NCBI GenBank assembly: GCA_025464645.1
Contig: JAODGF010000064.1
Location: forward strand, 1-11,887
Source of the DNA: Methanosarcinales archaeon
GTDB taxonomy: Archaea > Halobacteriota > Syntropharchaeia > Alkanophagales > Methanospirareceae
DNA length: 11,887 bases
Direction: 5' to 3'
The position numbers were made by a program, and so were the translations under genes. Positions within the stretch are counted from its first letter, which is position 1; every line of letters begins with the position of its first letter. The notes below the pieces were generated by a model, which was given only the letters and a program-made list of their open reading frames with translations, made no database searches and had not been told where the DNA came from. Positions 6,529-11,887 of this stretch are shown here, in pieces.

Positions 6529-6655
6529 TTTTATCGCCTATACCACTCTGCACAAGCTCGATTCCTAACTCCTCAAGTAAGTATCCCATTTCATCTGCCT
6601 CCTCTTTTAGCTTCAATCCAAGCTTTTGTGGCAAGATAACAGAAGTAGCTTCCAT
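6512..6655 (-). pseudogene. Truncated small ORF resembling the N-terminus of a PaREP1/RHH-like protein
   Basis: A 47-codon ORF whose product begins MEATSVILPQKLGLKLKEEA and continues DEMGYLLEELGIELV. This strand-helix-helix start resembles archaeal PaREP1-type or ribbon-helix-helix proteins, which normally continue well beyond this point; here a stop follows soon after. It overlaps the next remnant by 17 nt, as genes of a small operon would, and has no clear ribosome site. It is either a genuine short antitoxin-like protein or, more likely, a truncated relic. Together with the next entry it accounts for most of the 446-base stretch without an intact gene. Confidence 0.35.
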
Positions 6656-6696
6656 GATCCAGTGGACTTGATTTCAAAACTCCAAATCACAAATCA

Positions 6697-6779
6697 TGCG
6701 GAGGGGGAGATTCGAACTCCCGAACCCCTTCAGGATGAGGCCCTGAACCTCACGCCTTTGTCCTCTCGGCAACCTCCGC
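6697..6779 (-). tRNA. tRNA-Leu (anticodon CAG)
   Basis: On the minus strand the acceptor arm GCGGAGG/CCTCCGC pairs fully, with discriminator A and no encoded CCA. A D-arm GCC/GGC follows, then the anticodon arm TGAGG-TTCAGGG-CCTCA with anticodon CAG (U33 present), a long variable arm of about 14 nt and the T-arm GGGAG-TTCGAAT-CTCCC. The long variable arm and CAG anticodon identify a class II leucine tRNA reading CUG. No intron. Confidence 0.95.
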
Positions 6780-6815
6780 GTGCGCCGGCGCTTTTGGTAC
6801 AAAAATACTTTATGC

Positions 6816-6829
6816 TTTTATCTATAAAA
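6816..6829. promoter_or_regulatory. Near-palindromic TATA region shared by tRNA-Leu and gltX
   Basis: TTTTATCTATAAAA reads almost the same on both strands, so one site can present a TATA box in each direction. Rightward, TATAAAA (6823-6829) puts the gltX start of transcription near 6852, giving a 30-nt leader to the ATG at 6883. Leftward it lies 37-50 nt upstream of the tRNA-Leu 5' end. An alternative rightward box is the TACTTTATG further left. Confidence 0.45.
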
Positions 6830-6882
6830 CCTTTGAGTTTTTTCTTACCGTGTCTCAAATAGTAAAAGAGAGAAGAGCGAAA

Positions 6883-8565
6883 ATGGAAGAGACAAGTACA
6901 AGGACAGAAATAAGAAAATATGCGTTGCAGAATGCGGTAAGATATGATAAACCGCCGAAAGAGGATGCTGTGCTGAAGAAAATCCTCGCCGAACATCCAG
7001 AATTGAGGCAGGGTGCGAGACATGTCTCAATATTGGTAAAAGAGGAGATAAAGAGTATAGGGGGAATGAGTAAGGAAGAGCAAATAAAAGAGTTGAACAG
7101 AATAGCTCCGGATTTAGTAGCAGAGCTAAAAGTAAAAGAGGAACGCAAAGCTGGATTACCCGAACTACCACTTGCGAAAGACGAAAAAGTTGTGATGCGA
7201 TTCGCACCCAATCCTAACGGTGCTGCGACACTTGGCAGTGCTCGAGGTATAATTGTAAATTCGGAGTATGCGCGGATGTATGGCGGTAAATTCATTCTGA
7301 GGTTCGATGACACAGACCCCCTATTGAAACGACCCATGCTCGAAGCTTATGACTGGTATCTTGAGGATTGCGCGTGGCTGGATGCCGAGCCAGATGAGGT
7401 GGTAGTGGCATCGGAACGTATGGATTTGTATTACGAATATGCGGAGGCGCTGATAAAAAGGGGTGCGGCTTATGTCTGCTTCTGTCCCGCCGATGTTTTC
7501 AAAACGTATAAAGAACAAAAAATACCATGCCCGCACAGGACTGTTGGCGATGTAGAAAATATAGAATCCTGGAAAAATATGTTAAAGGGCGTTTACGAAG
7601 AAAAAGAAGCGGTTCTGAGGATAAAAACAGATATGGCAAGTGAAGACCCGGCTTTACGCGATTGGGTCGCATTCCGAATTTTAAAAAGAGAGCATCCAAG
7701 GGTTGGCAAAAAATACGTGGCATGGCCTACTCTGGATTTTGAATCTGCAATAGAGGACCACCTGCTCGGAATAACGCATATAATAAGAGGAAAAGACCTG
7801 CTGAAATCGGAAAAGCGACAGCGGTTTTTATACGACCATCTCGGCTGGAAATATCCGATAACCATGCTCTGGGGTAAGATAAAAATGCAGGAGTTCGGTA
7901 AGTTCAGCACTTCTGAGTTGAGAAAAAGGATAGAACGCGGCGAATATGAAGGATGGGACGATCCGCGACTTCCAACGCTAAAAGCACTGCGCAGAAGAGG
8001 GTTTCTGCCAGAGACGATTCGTAAGTTCTTTATCTCTATTGGCGTCACGCAAACCGATATCGCGGTAAGCATGAAGAACCTGTATGCAGAGAACAGGAAA
8101 GCTGTGGATGCGCTTGCATCAAGATACTTCTTTGTGCGTAATCCGAAGGAGCTGAAACTAAAAGATGGGCAATCCTTTGTGGCTAAGGCATTAAAGCATC
8201 CTTCAAGAAAGGAGTACCGGGTGATAAGGACAGGCAATACGGTTTACATAAGTGGCGATGATTTCGCAAAACTGAATGCGGGACAGAGAATAAGGCTTAA
8301 ATTCCTCTGTGATGTAGATATAGAGAGTATCGAGCCACTGGTTGCGAAAGTCGTAGAAACACCTGCAAAAGATGTCCCAATTATTCAATGGGCACCGTCA
8401 GAAGGGATAAAAGTCGTGGTGAAGAAGCCTGATGGCATAGATAAAGGGATAGGTGAGCCTTTGATTGCTTCGGAACTTGGAAATGTAGTTCAGTTCGAAA
8501 GATACGGGTTCGTCAGGATTGATTCTGTTTTGGAAAAAGAAGTGGTGGCATATTTCACGCATTAA
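6883..8565 (+). CDS. gltX: Glutamyl-tRNA synthetase, archaeal type 2
   Basis: Ligates glutamate to tRNA-Glu, and in lineages lacking GlnRS feeds GatDE-type amidation for glutamine. The archaeal N-terminal helical extension (about residues 1-100) precedes the class I catalytic core: RFAPNPNG (106-113) with the HIGH region as TLGSARG (116-122), then GGKFILRFDDTDP (134-146), the KMSKS-region equivalent FSTSE (341-345), GWDDPRLPTLKALRRRG (from 357) and a C-terminal beta-barrel anticodon-binding region to residue 560. Length fits the family. I chose the ATG at 6883 because GAGAGAAGAG lies just upstream and the predicted transcript begins near 6852; a GTG at 6850 would add 11 residues but lacks a ribosome site and falls before that start. 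It is divergent from tRNA-Leu and monocistronic, with a T-rich tail after it. Confidence 0.95.
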   Translation: MEETSTRTEIRKYALQNAVRYDKPPKEDAVLKKILAEHPELRQGARHVSILVKEEIKSIGGMSKEEQIKELNRIAPDLVAELKVKEERKAGLPELPLAKDEKVVMRFAPNPNGAATLGSARGIIVNSEYARMYGGKFILRFDDTDPLLKRPMLEAYDWYLEDCAWLDAEPDEVVVASERMDLYYEYAEALIKRGAAYVCFCPADVFKTYKEQKIPCPHRTVGDVENIESWKNMLKGVYEEKEAVLRIKTDMASEDPALRDWVAFRILKREHPRVGKKYVAWPTLDFESAIEDHLLGITHIIRGKDLLKSEKRQRFLYDHLGWKYPITMLWGKIKMQEFGKFSTSELRKRIERGEYEGWDDPRLPTLKALRRRGFLPETIRKFFISIGVTQTDIAVSMKNLYAENRKAVDALASRYFFVRNPKELKLKDGQSFVAKALKHPSRKEYRVIRTGNTVYISGDDFAKLNAGQRIRLKFLCDVDIESIEPLVAKVVETPAKDVPIIQWAPSEGIKVVVKKPDGIDKGIGEPLIASELGNVVQFERYGFVRIDSVLEKEVVAYFTH

Positions 8566-8599
8566 ACTTTCCACAATCTATTGAGCATGTTACAATTTA

Positions 8600-8632
8600 C
8601 TTTTTTATTTGGTTTTTTTTCCGCTTTTTACT
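8600..8632 (+). terminator. T-rich terminator after gltX
   Basis: Several T-runs (TTTTTTATTTGG, then TTTTTTTT, then CTTTTTAC) follow the gltX stop within 70 nt. Oligo-T tracts without a hairpin are the usual archaeal intrinsic terminator. The plus strand then has no gene until mtd. Confidence 0.5.
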
Positions 8633-8652
8633 GAGCATACCCGAAGAAAGGT

Positions 8653-8838
8653 TTATTTCCCATGTTCTCTGATGTAATCCGTTAATGCTCGTTTAGTAGA
8701 GAACCATTTTCTACCAATTTTTACTGCATCTAACAATCCCTGCCTTGCTCTCAACGCTAAATATTCCTGTGTCGGTTATATATCTTCGAAACCGATATTA
8801 CCTATCAATTTCAATCTCTGCCTAAAGCGTTCCTCCAC
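8653..8838 (-). pseudogene. Stop-interrupted excisionase-like helix-turn-helix relic
   Basis: A minus-strand frame of 62 codons from a GTG at 8838 is broken by one TAA (8776-8778). After it the product reads QEYLALRARQGLLDAVKIGR then KWFSTKRALTDYI. This is the recognition-helix and wing pattern (YLxxLxRxGxLxAxKIGRxWxxTxxAxxxYI) of excisionase/MerR-like small DNA-binding domains. The part before the stop (RFRQRLKLIGNIGFEDI) is also protein-like, but the first helix of the usual domain is missing. The in-frame stop, the truncation and the lack of a credible start after the stop point to a decayed gene. It fills most of the 369-base gap between gltX and mtd. Confidence 0.5.
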
Positions 8839-8891
8839 TTATAAATTTTTCGATTTGTTCGTCTTGCCACGCAGCACAAAATAAGAGCAAC

Positions 8892-8900
8892 TTTTTTATA
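8892..8900 (+). promoter_or_regulatory. TATA box of mtd
   Basis: TTTTTTATA lies 35-43 nt upstream of the mtd ATG, which would start the transcript within about 10-15 nt of the start codon and make the mRNA nearly leaderless. Only a weak ribosome site (GTGATT) is present, consistent with that. Confidence 0.45.
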
Positions 8901-8934
8901 CCTCTTCTCACATACACATAAAGCGTGATTAAAC

Positions 8935-9768
8935 ATGGAAGTAGTAAAAGTAGGATTTGTAAAATTAGGAAACATAGGGACTTCAAGAATAGTGGATTTG
9001 TTACTGGACGAGAGAGCAGACAGAGAGGATATAGACGTTCGTGTGTTGGGAACCGGGGCGAAGATGACACCGGAAAGTGCAGCAGATACCTCCCGGTTAC
9101 TGGACTGGGACCCGGATGTGGTAGTGATAACCAGTCCTAACGCTGCTCTTCCAGGTCCTAAGAACGCGCGAGAGATGGTAAAGGAGCTCGGTAAGCCTTG
9201 CATCGTTATCTCTGACGCACCGGCGAAGAAAGCAGTGGATAAGTTAAAGGAGGGCGGGTTTGGATATATTATAATACCCGGCGACCCGATGATAGGAGCG
9301 AGGCGTGAATTTTTAGACCCCGTAGAGATGAGCCTGTTTAATGCCGATGTCCTTTCTGTTCTGTCCATAACTGGAGTAGTAAAATTGGTGCAAGAGGAGA
9401 TTGATGGCGTCATAGGAGCGATAAAGAAGGGCGGAGAAGTAAAATTACCCCAGATAATAGCAACTGCGGAGCGAGCGGTAGAAAGGGCAAAGTTTTCCAA
9501 TCCTTATGCAAAAGCGAAAGCCATCGCCGCTTATAGCATGGCAGAGAAAGTCGCGGAACTGGATGTAAAAGGGTGTTTCATGATGAAGAACCCTGAGGAG
9601 TACGTGCCAGTAGTAGCAGCAGCACATGAACTATTAAGAGAAGCGGCAAAGCTTGCCTTCGAGGCGCGAGAAATAGAAAAACACGCTGACCGCTTAGTTC
9701 GTGAGCCCCATTCCAGAACTGGGGAGATAATGAAGAAGGAGAAGTTAATGGAGAAGCCGAGCGCGTGA
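8935..9768 (+). CDS. mtd: F420-dependent methylene-tetrahydromethanopterin dehydrogenase
   Basis: Cytoplasmic enzyme (EC 1.5.98.1) that reversibly reduces methenyl-H4MPT to methylene-H4MPT with reduced coenzyme F420: a central C1 step of methanogenesis, run in reverse in methane or alkane oxidation. The 277 residues match the family's usual length of about 275. Recognisable blocks are KLGNIGTS (10-17), VLGTGAKMTPE (37-47), SPNAALPGPKNARE (67-80), SDAPAKKA (93-100) and the signature GDPMIGARREFLDPVEM (116-132), then a long helical C-terminal half ending with EIEKHADRLVREPHSRTGE. The ATG is preceded by a TATA box but no strong ribosome site. It is a single gene with its own promoter; a T/C-rich stretch after the TGA probably ends the transcript. 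It is the best metabolic clue to the host lineage. Confidence 0.96.
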   Translation: MEVVKVGFVKLGNIGTSRIVDLLLDERADREDIDVRVLGTGAKMTPESAADTSRLLDWDPDVVVITSPNAALPGPKNAREMVKELGKPCIVISDAPAKKAVDKLKEGGFGYIIIPGDPMIGARREFLDPVEMSLFNADVLSVLSITGVVKLVQEEIDGVIGAIKKGGEVKLPQIIATAERAVERAKFSNPYAKAKAIAAYSMAEKVAELDVKGCFMMKNPEEYVPVVAAAHELLREAAKLAFEAREIEKHADRLVREPHSRTGEIMKKEKLMEKPSA

Positions 9769-9843
9769 TTTTTCACGCCTCTCCCCTTTTCTTTCTCGCG
9801 AAGTAGCAAAGCATTTTTGATCAGACTTTTTCTAAAAGTTTGT

Positions 9844-10308
9844 ATGCAAAACTCAAAAACACTTGATAAAATCCTCACTGTTCTTCTAATTATCTCTATT
9901 ATTACAGCATCTGCACTAACTATCTACGTTATCATAACACCGAAGAAAGGGGAAGAATTCACCGAGTTCTATATCCTCGGCAAAGAAGGCAAAGCGGCTG
10001 ATTATCCCACAAGCCTCTCGGCAGGCGAGGAAGGAGAAGTAATAGTTGGCGTGGTTAATCACGAATATAAAAATGTCTCATATCTGTTCAGGGCGGAGAT
10101 GGAAAACAGAACAATTGGCGAGAAGGAAATACAACTGGCGCATAACGAAACACTGGAGTTCCCATTTACGTTTACATTTCCTGAAACAAGTGAAAAGGGC
10201 ATGAATAAACTGAAATTCTTCTTGTTTAAAGAAAATCAAAGTGAAGGTGGAAGTATAAATGCATCTGAGCCTTATCGTGAGCTCCATCTCTGGATAGATG
10301 TTCGATAA
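9844..10308 (+). CDS. DUF1616-like single-pass membrane protein
   Basis: 154 residues from the ATG at 9844; an upstream in-frame TTG at 9817 would add nine residues and has no support. One transmembrane helix (about 9-31, ILTVLLIISIITASALTIYV) is followed by KKGEEFTEFYILGKEGKAAD, a sequence typical of the DUF1616 family of archaeal membrane proteins, and then a beta-rich extracytoplasmic domain (SLSAGEEGEVIVGVVNHEYK, a later FPFTFTFPE) ending LHLWIDVR. Several N-x-S/T sites (NRT, NET, NQS, NAS) fit an exposed, possibly glycosylated domain. The fold resembles CARDB/NPCBM-like Ig modules of envelope proteins. The function is unknown. It stands alone between mtd and tRNA-Val. Confidence 0.75.
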   Translation: MQNSKTLDKILTVLLIISIITASALTIYVIITPKKGEEFTEFYILGKEGKAADYPTSLSAGEEGEVIVGVVNHEYKNVSYLFRAEMENRTIGEKEIQLAHNETLEFPFTFTFPETSEKGMNKLKFFLFKENQSEGGSINASEPYRELHLWIDVR

Positions 10309-10377
10309 AGACAATAAAAAATGTTTTCAACTTACCCTTTTTGAATTTTGGTGCTTGTAATTTGAAATTTGAACGTA

Positions 10378-10450
10378 TGGGCCCGATGCGATTCGAACGC
10401 ATGACCTTCGCCTCGTAAAGGCGACGTCATTCCAACTAGACCACGGGCCC
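10378..10450 (-). tRNA. tRNA-Val (anticodon UAC)
   Basis: On the minus strand: acceptor GGGCCCG/CGGGCCC, D-arm GTC/GAC with the TAGTTGG loop, anticodon arm TCGCC-TTTACGA-GGCGA giving anticodon TAC (valine, GUA), variable loop AGGTC, T-arm ATGCG-TTCGAAT-CGCAT and discriminator A. 73 nt, no intron, no encoded CCA. Confidence 0.95.
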
Positions 10451-10497
10451 CTTCTTCCCTGCACTTGCTTCCAACTTTCATTCGCACTAATGTAAAT

Positions 10498-10511
10498 ATT
10501 TTATAATATAG
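10498..10511. promoter_or_regulatory. AT-rich promoter region between tRNA-Val and the NAC gene
   Basis: TATTTTATAATATA can act as TATA box in both directions. Rightward it predicts a transcript start near 10530, about 25 nt before the NAC ATG. Leftward it lies about 50-60 nt from the tRNA-Val 5' end. Assigned by position and composition only. Confidence 0.35.
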
Positions 10512-10554
10512 AATATTTTATTAGATTGAGATATAAGTAGAAAGAAAAAGAAAA

Positions 10555-10923
10555 ATGCGAGGAGGGTTTAGAAAAGGGGTGAGCTTGAGTCCCAAGAAGT
10601 TAAATCAGATGATGAAGCAAGTGGGCATAAGCTTAGAAGAGATGGACGGTGTAGAGGAAGTAGTGATAAAAACTGCCGATGCTGAATTCGTTTTTGATGA
10701 TGCAACCGTTACGGTTATGGAATCGCAGGGCTCAAAGATATATCAAATAACGGGTACGCCTGTAAAACGTCCTAAGCCTGAATCGGAGCTTGAAATAAGT
10801 ATCTCTCCGGAAGATGTGGAAATAGTGGCGGAAAAGGCAGGATGTAGCGAAGAAGAGGCGAAAGCCGCATTAACCGAGACAAAAGGTGATTTAGCAGAGG
10901 CGATTTCACGACTTGGGGGATGA
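10555..10923 (+). CDS. nac: Nascent polypeptide-associated complex protein (archaeal NAC alpha)
   Basis: 122 residues, close to the usual 110-120 for archaeal NAC. It binds ribosomes near the exit tunnel as a homodimer and contacts emerging chains. Residues about 12-70 form the NAC domain (SPKKLNQMMKQVGISLEEM, then VEEVVIKTADAEFVFDDATV, then KIYQITGTPVKR), which dimerises as a beta-barrel. Residues about 83-122 are a UBA domain (SPEDVEIVAEKAGCSEEEAK, then GDLAEAISRLGG). The linker is acidic and proline-containing. The start has an A-rich GAAAGAAAAAG leader rather than a strong ribosome site. The TGA stop is followed immediately by the ATG of NAD kinase, so the two are co-transcribed and probably translationally coupled. 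Confidence 0.95.
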   Translation: MRGGFRKGVSLSPKKLNQMMKQVGISLEEMDGVEEVVIKTADAEFVFDDATVTVMESQGSKIYQITGTPVKRPKPESELEISISPEDVEIVAEKAGCSEEEAKAALTETKGDLAEAISRLGG

Positions 10924-11766
10924 ATGAATTCGATTCAGCCGAAACGAATTGGAATGGTATGCAGGGGTGAGCCAGGGGATGTATTAGTGTTGAAAAGGCT
11001 GATTGAGTGCGTGGGTGACAAAGCGGAAGTTATACTGGACGAAAAGACGGCGCACAATCTCAAAAAGGAAGAGCAAGGCATGAAAATAGGGGAGATGGCT
11101 GTTGATTTTTTGATTTGCGTTGGTGGTGACGGTACAATTCTAAGGACTCTTCATTATTTGAAGAGCACCACGCCAGTATTAGGGATAAATATGGGTGCTA
11201 TCGGATTTTTAGCAGAAGTGCAGCCAGAGAATGCCGTTTCTGTACTCACGAGGATATTGGAAGGGTTTGAGGTGGAGAGGAGAGAGAGGCTTTCGGTAGA
11301 GGTAAGCGGCGAAAGGGAAAAGATGCCTTATGCAATGAATGAAGCGGTAGTAATAACATCGAAGCCCGGGAAAATGCTGCATTTCGCTATCTTTGTGGAT
11401 GACGATGAGTTAGAGAGATTACGAGCAGATGGTGTTGTTTTTGCCACGCCTACTGGTAGCACTGCGTATGCGATGTCCGCCGGCGGACCGATCGTAGATC
11501 CAAAGGTGGATGCAGCCATAATAGTGCCAATTGCACCTTTTAAACTCTCTGCAAGACCTACTGTGGTGGATATAAATACCGTGATAAGTTTAGAGCTGTT
11601 TGGGATGAAGGAAGCGGAGTTGGTCATAGATGGGCAGTTTTACCGGGGAATAGGAAAAGAAGACAGGATTAGCATTACAAGAGGAGAACCTGCCTTTTTT
11701 GTGAAAATACGGGATAAGCACTTTTTAAAACTCCATGATAAACTACGGATTGAGGATGAGAAATGA
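10924..11766 (+). CDS. nadK: NAD kinase
   Basis: Phosphorylates NAD to NADP in the cytoplasm using ATP or polyphosphate. The 280-residue protein shows the diacylglycerol-kinase-like fold signatures: VGGDGTILR (66-74, with catalytic-type Asp69), GINMGAIGFLAEV (87-99), MNEAVV (138-143) and ADGVVFATPTGSTAYAMSAG (168-187), followed by the C-terminal beta domain with LSARPTVVD and ELVIDGQ. Length agrees with archaeal NadK. The ATG directly follows the NAC stop; a GGGGGA stretch just upstream can serve as ribosome site. I see no fused phosphatase domain of the kind some archaeal NAD kinases carry. No gene follows before the window ends. Confidence 0.95.
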   Translation: MNSIQPKRIGMVCRGEPGDVLVLKRLIECVGDKAEVILDEKTAHNLKKEEQGMKIGEMAVDFLICVGGDGTILRTLHYLKSTTPVLGINMGAIGFLAEVQPENAVSVLTRILEGFEVERRERLSVEVSGEREKMPYAMNEAVVITSKPGKMLHFAIFVDDDELERLRADGVVFATPTGSTAYAMSAGGPIVDPKVDAAIIVPIAPFKLSARPTVVDINTVISLELFGMKEAELVIDGQFYRGIGKEDRISITRGEPAFFVKIRDKHFLKLHDKLRIEDEK

Positions 11767-11789
11767 AAACATTAGGTACTTATTTACCG

Positions 11790-11887
11790 CTGAGCCCGCA
11801 GAGAACACAGAGAGCCAGCGTAGGTGTGGGGTTTGAGTTTTCAGGTTTGAGGAGTTTGGCTTACTCACACCAGACAACTCACACCTC
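11790..11887 (+). other. Repeat-like intergenic tail
   Basis: After nadK there is no open frame of note. The stretch holds the phrase CCGCAGAGAACACAGAGAG, built from short CAGAGA/ACAGAG units like those of dispersed intergenic repeats. Further on are AGGTGTG (plus) with its complement CACACCT near the very end, and two direct copies of ACTCACACC. The meaning is unclear, and the window stops inside it. Confidence 0.3.

Noticed and set aside
6424..6639. Plus-strand 71-codon ORF upstream of tRNA-Leu
   Set aside because: The opposite strand carries more protein-like pieces, and this frame has no ribosome site or motif.
7593..8237. 214-codon minus-strand ORF within gltX
   Set aside because: Shadow frame opposite a well-supported synthetase core with all expected motifs.
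8811..9500. 229-codon minus-strand ORF within mtd
   Set aside because: Serine/threonine-rich shadow of the Mtd coding strand; no independent support.

Overview
The window reads as archaeal chromosome from a methanogen-like euryarchaeal lineage. Evidence seen directly: an archaeal-type (type 2) glutamyl-tRNA synthetase, the F420-dependent methylene-tetrahydromethanopterin dehydrogenase Mtd, the archaeal NAC protein with a C-terminal UBA domain, a DUF1616-type membrane protein, BRE/TATA-like promoters and tRNA genes without an encoded CCA. The combination of Mtd with repeat-rich PKD and fibronectin-III surface proteins makes me think of ANME-1/Methanophagales or a relative. That placement is inference.

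Left half (1-6250, all genes on the minus strand). There are two related surface-protein modules. Module A is a 290-residue membrane-anchored protein (841-1713) directly abutting a PKD-domain protein with four 28-residue repeats (840 to beyond the window edge). Module B is a paralogue of the first protein (5254-6165), followed 9 nt later by a protein with three VEYA-type repeats and a fibronectin-III-like domain (4513-5244). The two lead genes share a promoter element beginning AACCGAAAAA. Between the modules sits a different kind of cargo (about 1930-4464): a TATA-driven gene for a DNA/RNA non-specific (H-N-N) endonuclease, a possible 47-residue ORF in a spacer with an inverted repeat at its ends, and a SIR2-TPR protein. 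This nuclease/SIR2 pair is the best candidate for an undescribed defence system. The SIR2 reading frame appears to be broken near its 3' end at a run of six A, and TPR-like coding potential continues in another frame to 1930.

Middle (6250-6880). There is no intact protein gene here. I see shattered remnants of at least two small archaeal genes, then tRNA-Leu(CAG) on the minus strand, then a shared AT-rich promoter region.

Right half (6883-11766) is ordinary housekeeping on the plus strand: gltX, a stop-interrupted excisionase-like helix-turn-helix relic (minus), mtd, a DUF1616-like membrane protein, tRNA-Val(UAC) (minus), and a tight NAC-NAD kinase pair (TGA directly followed by ATG). The last 120 bases hold only short repeat-like sequence.

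How the genes relate: gltX, the two tRNAs and NAC serve translation and nascent-chain handling. Mtd is a central C1-pathway step that uses coenzyme F420, and NAD kinase supplies NADP. The left half is accessory: cell-surface proteins flanking a predicted NAD-degrading/nuclease immune cassette.
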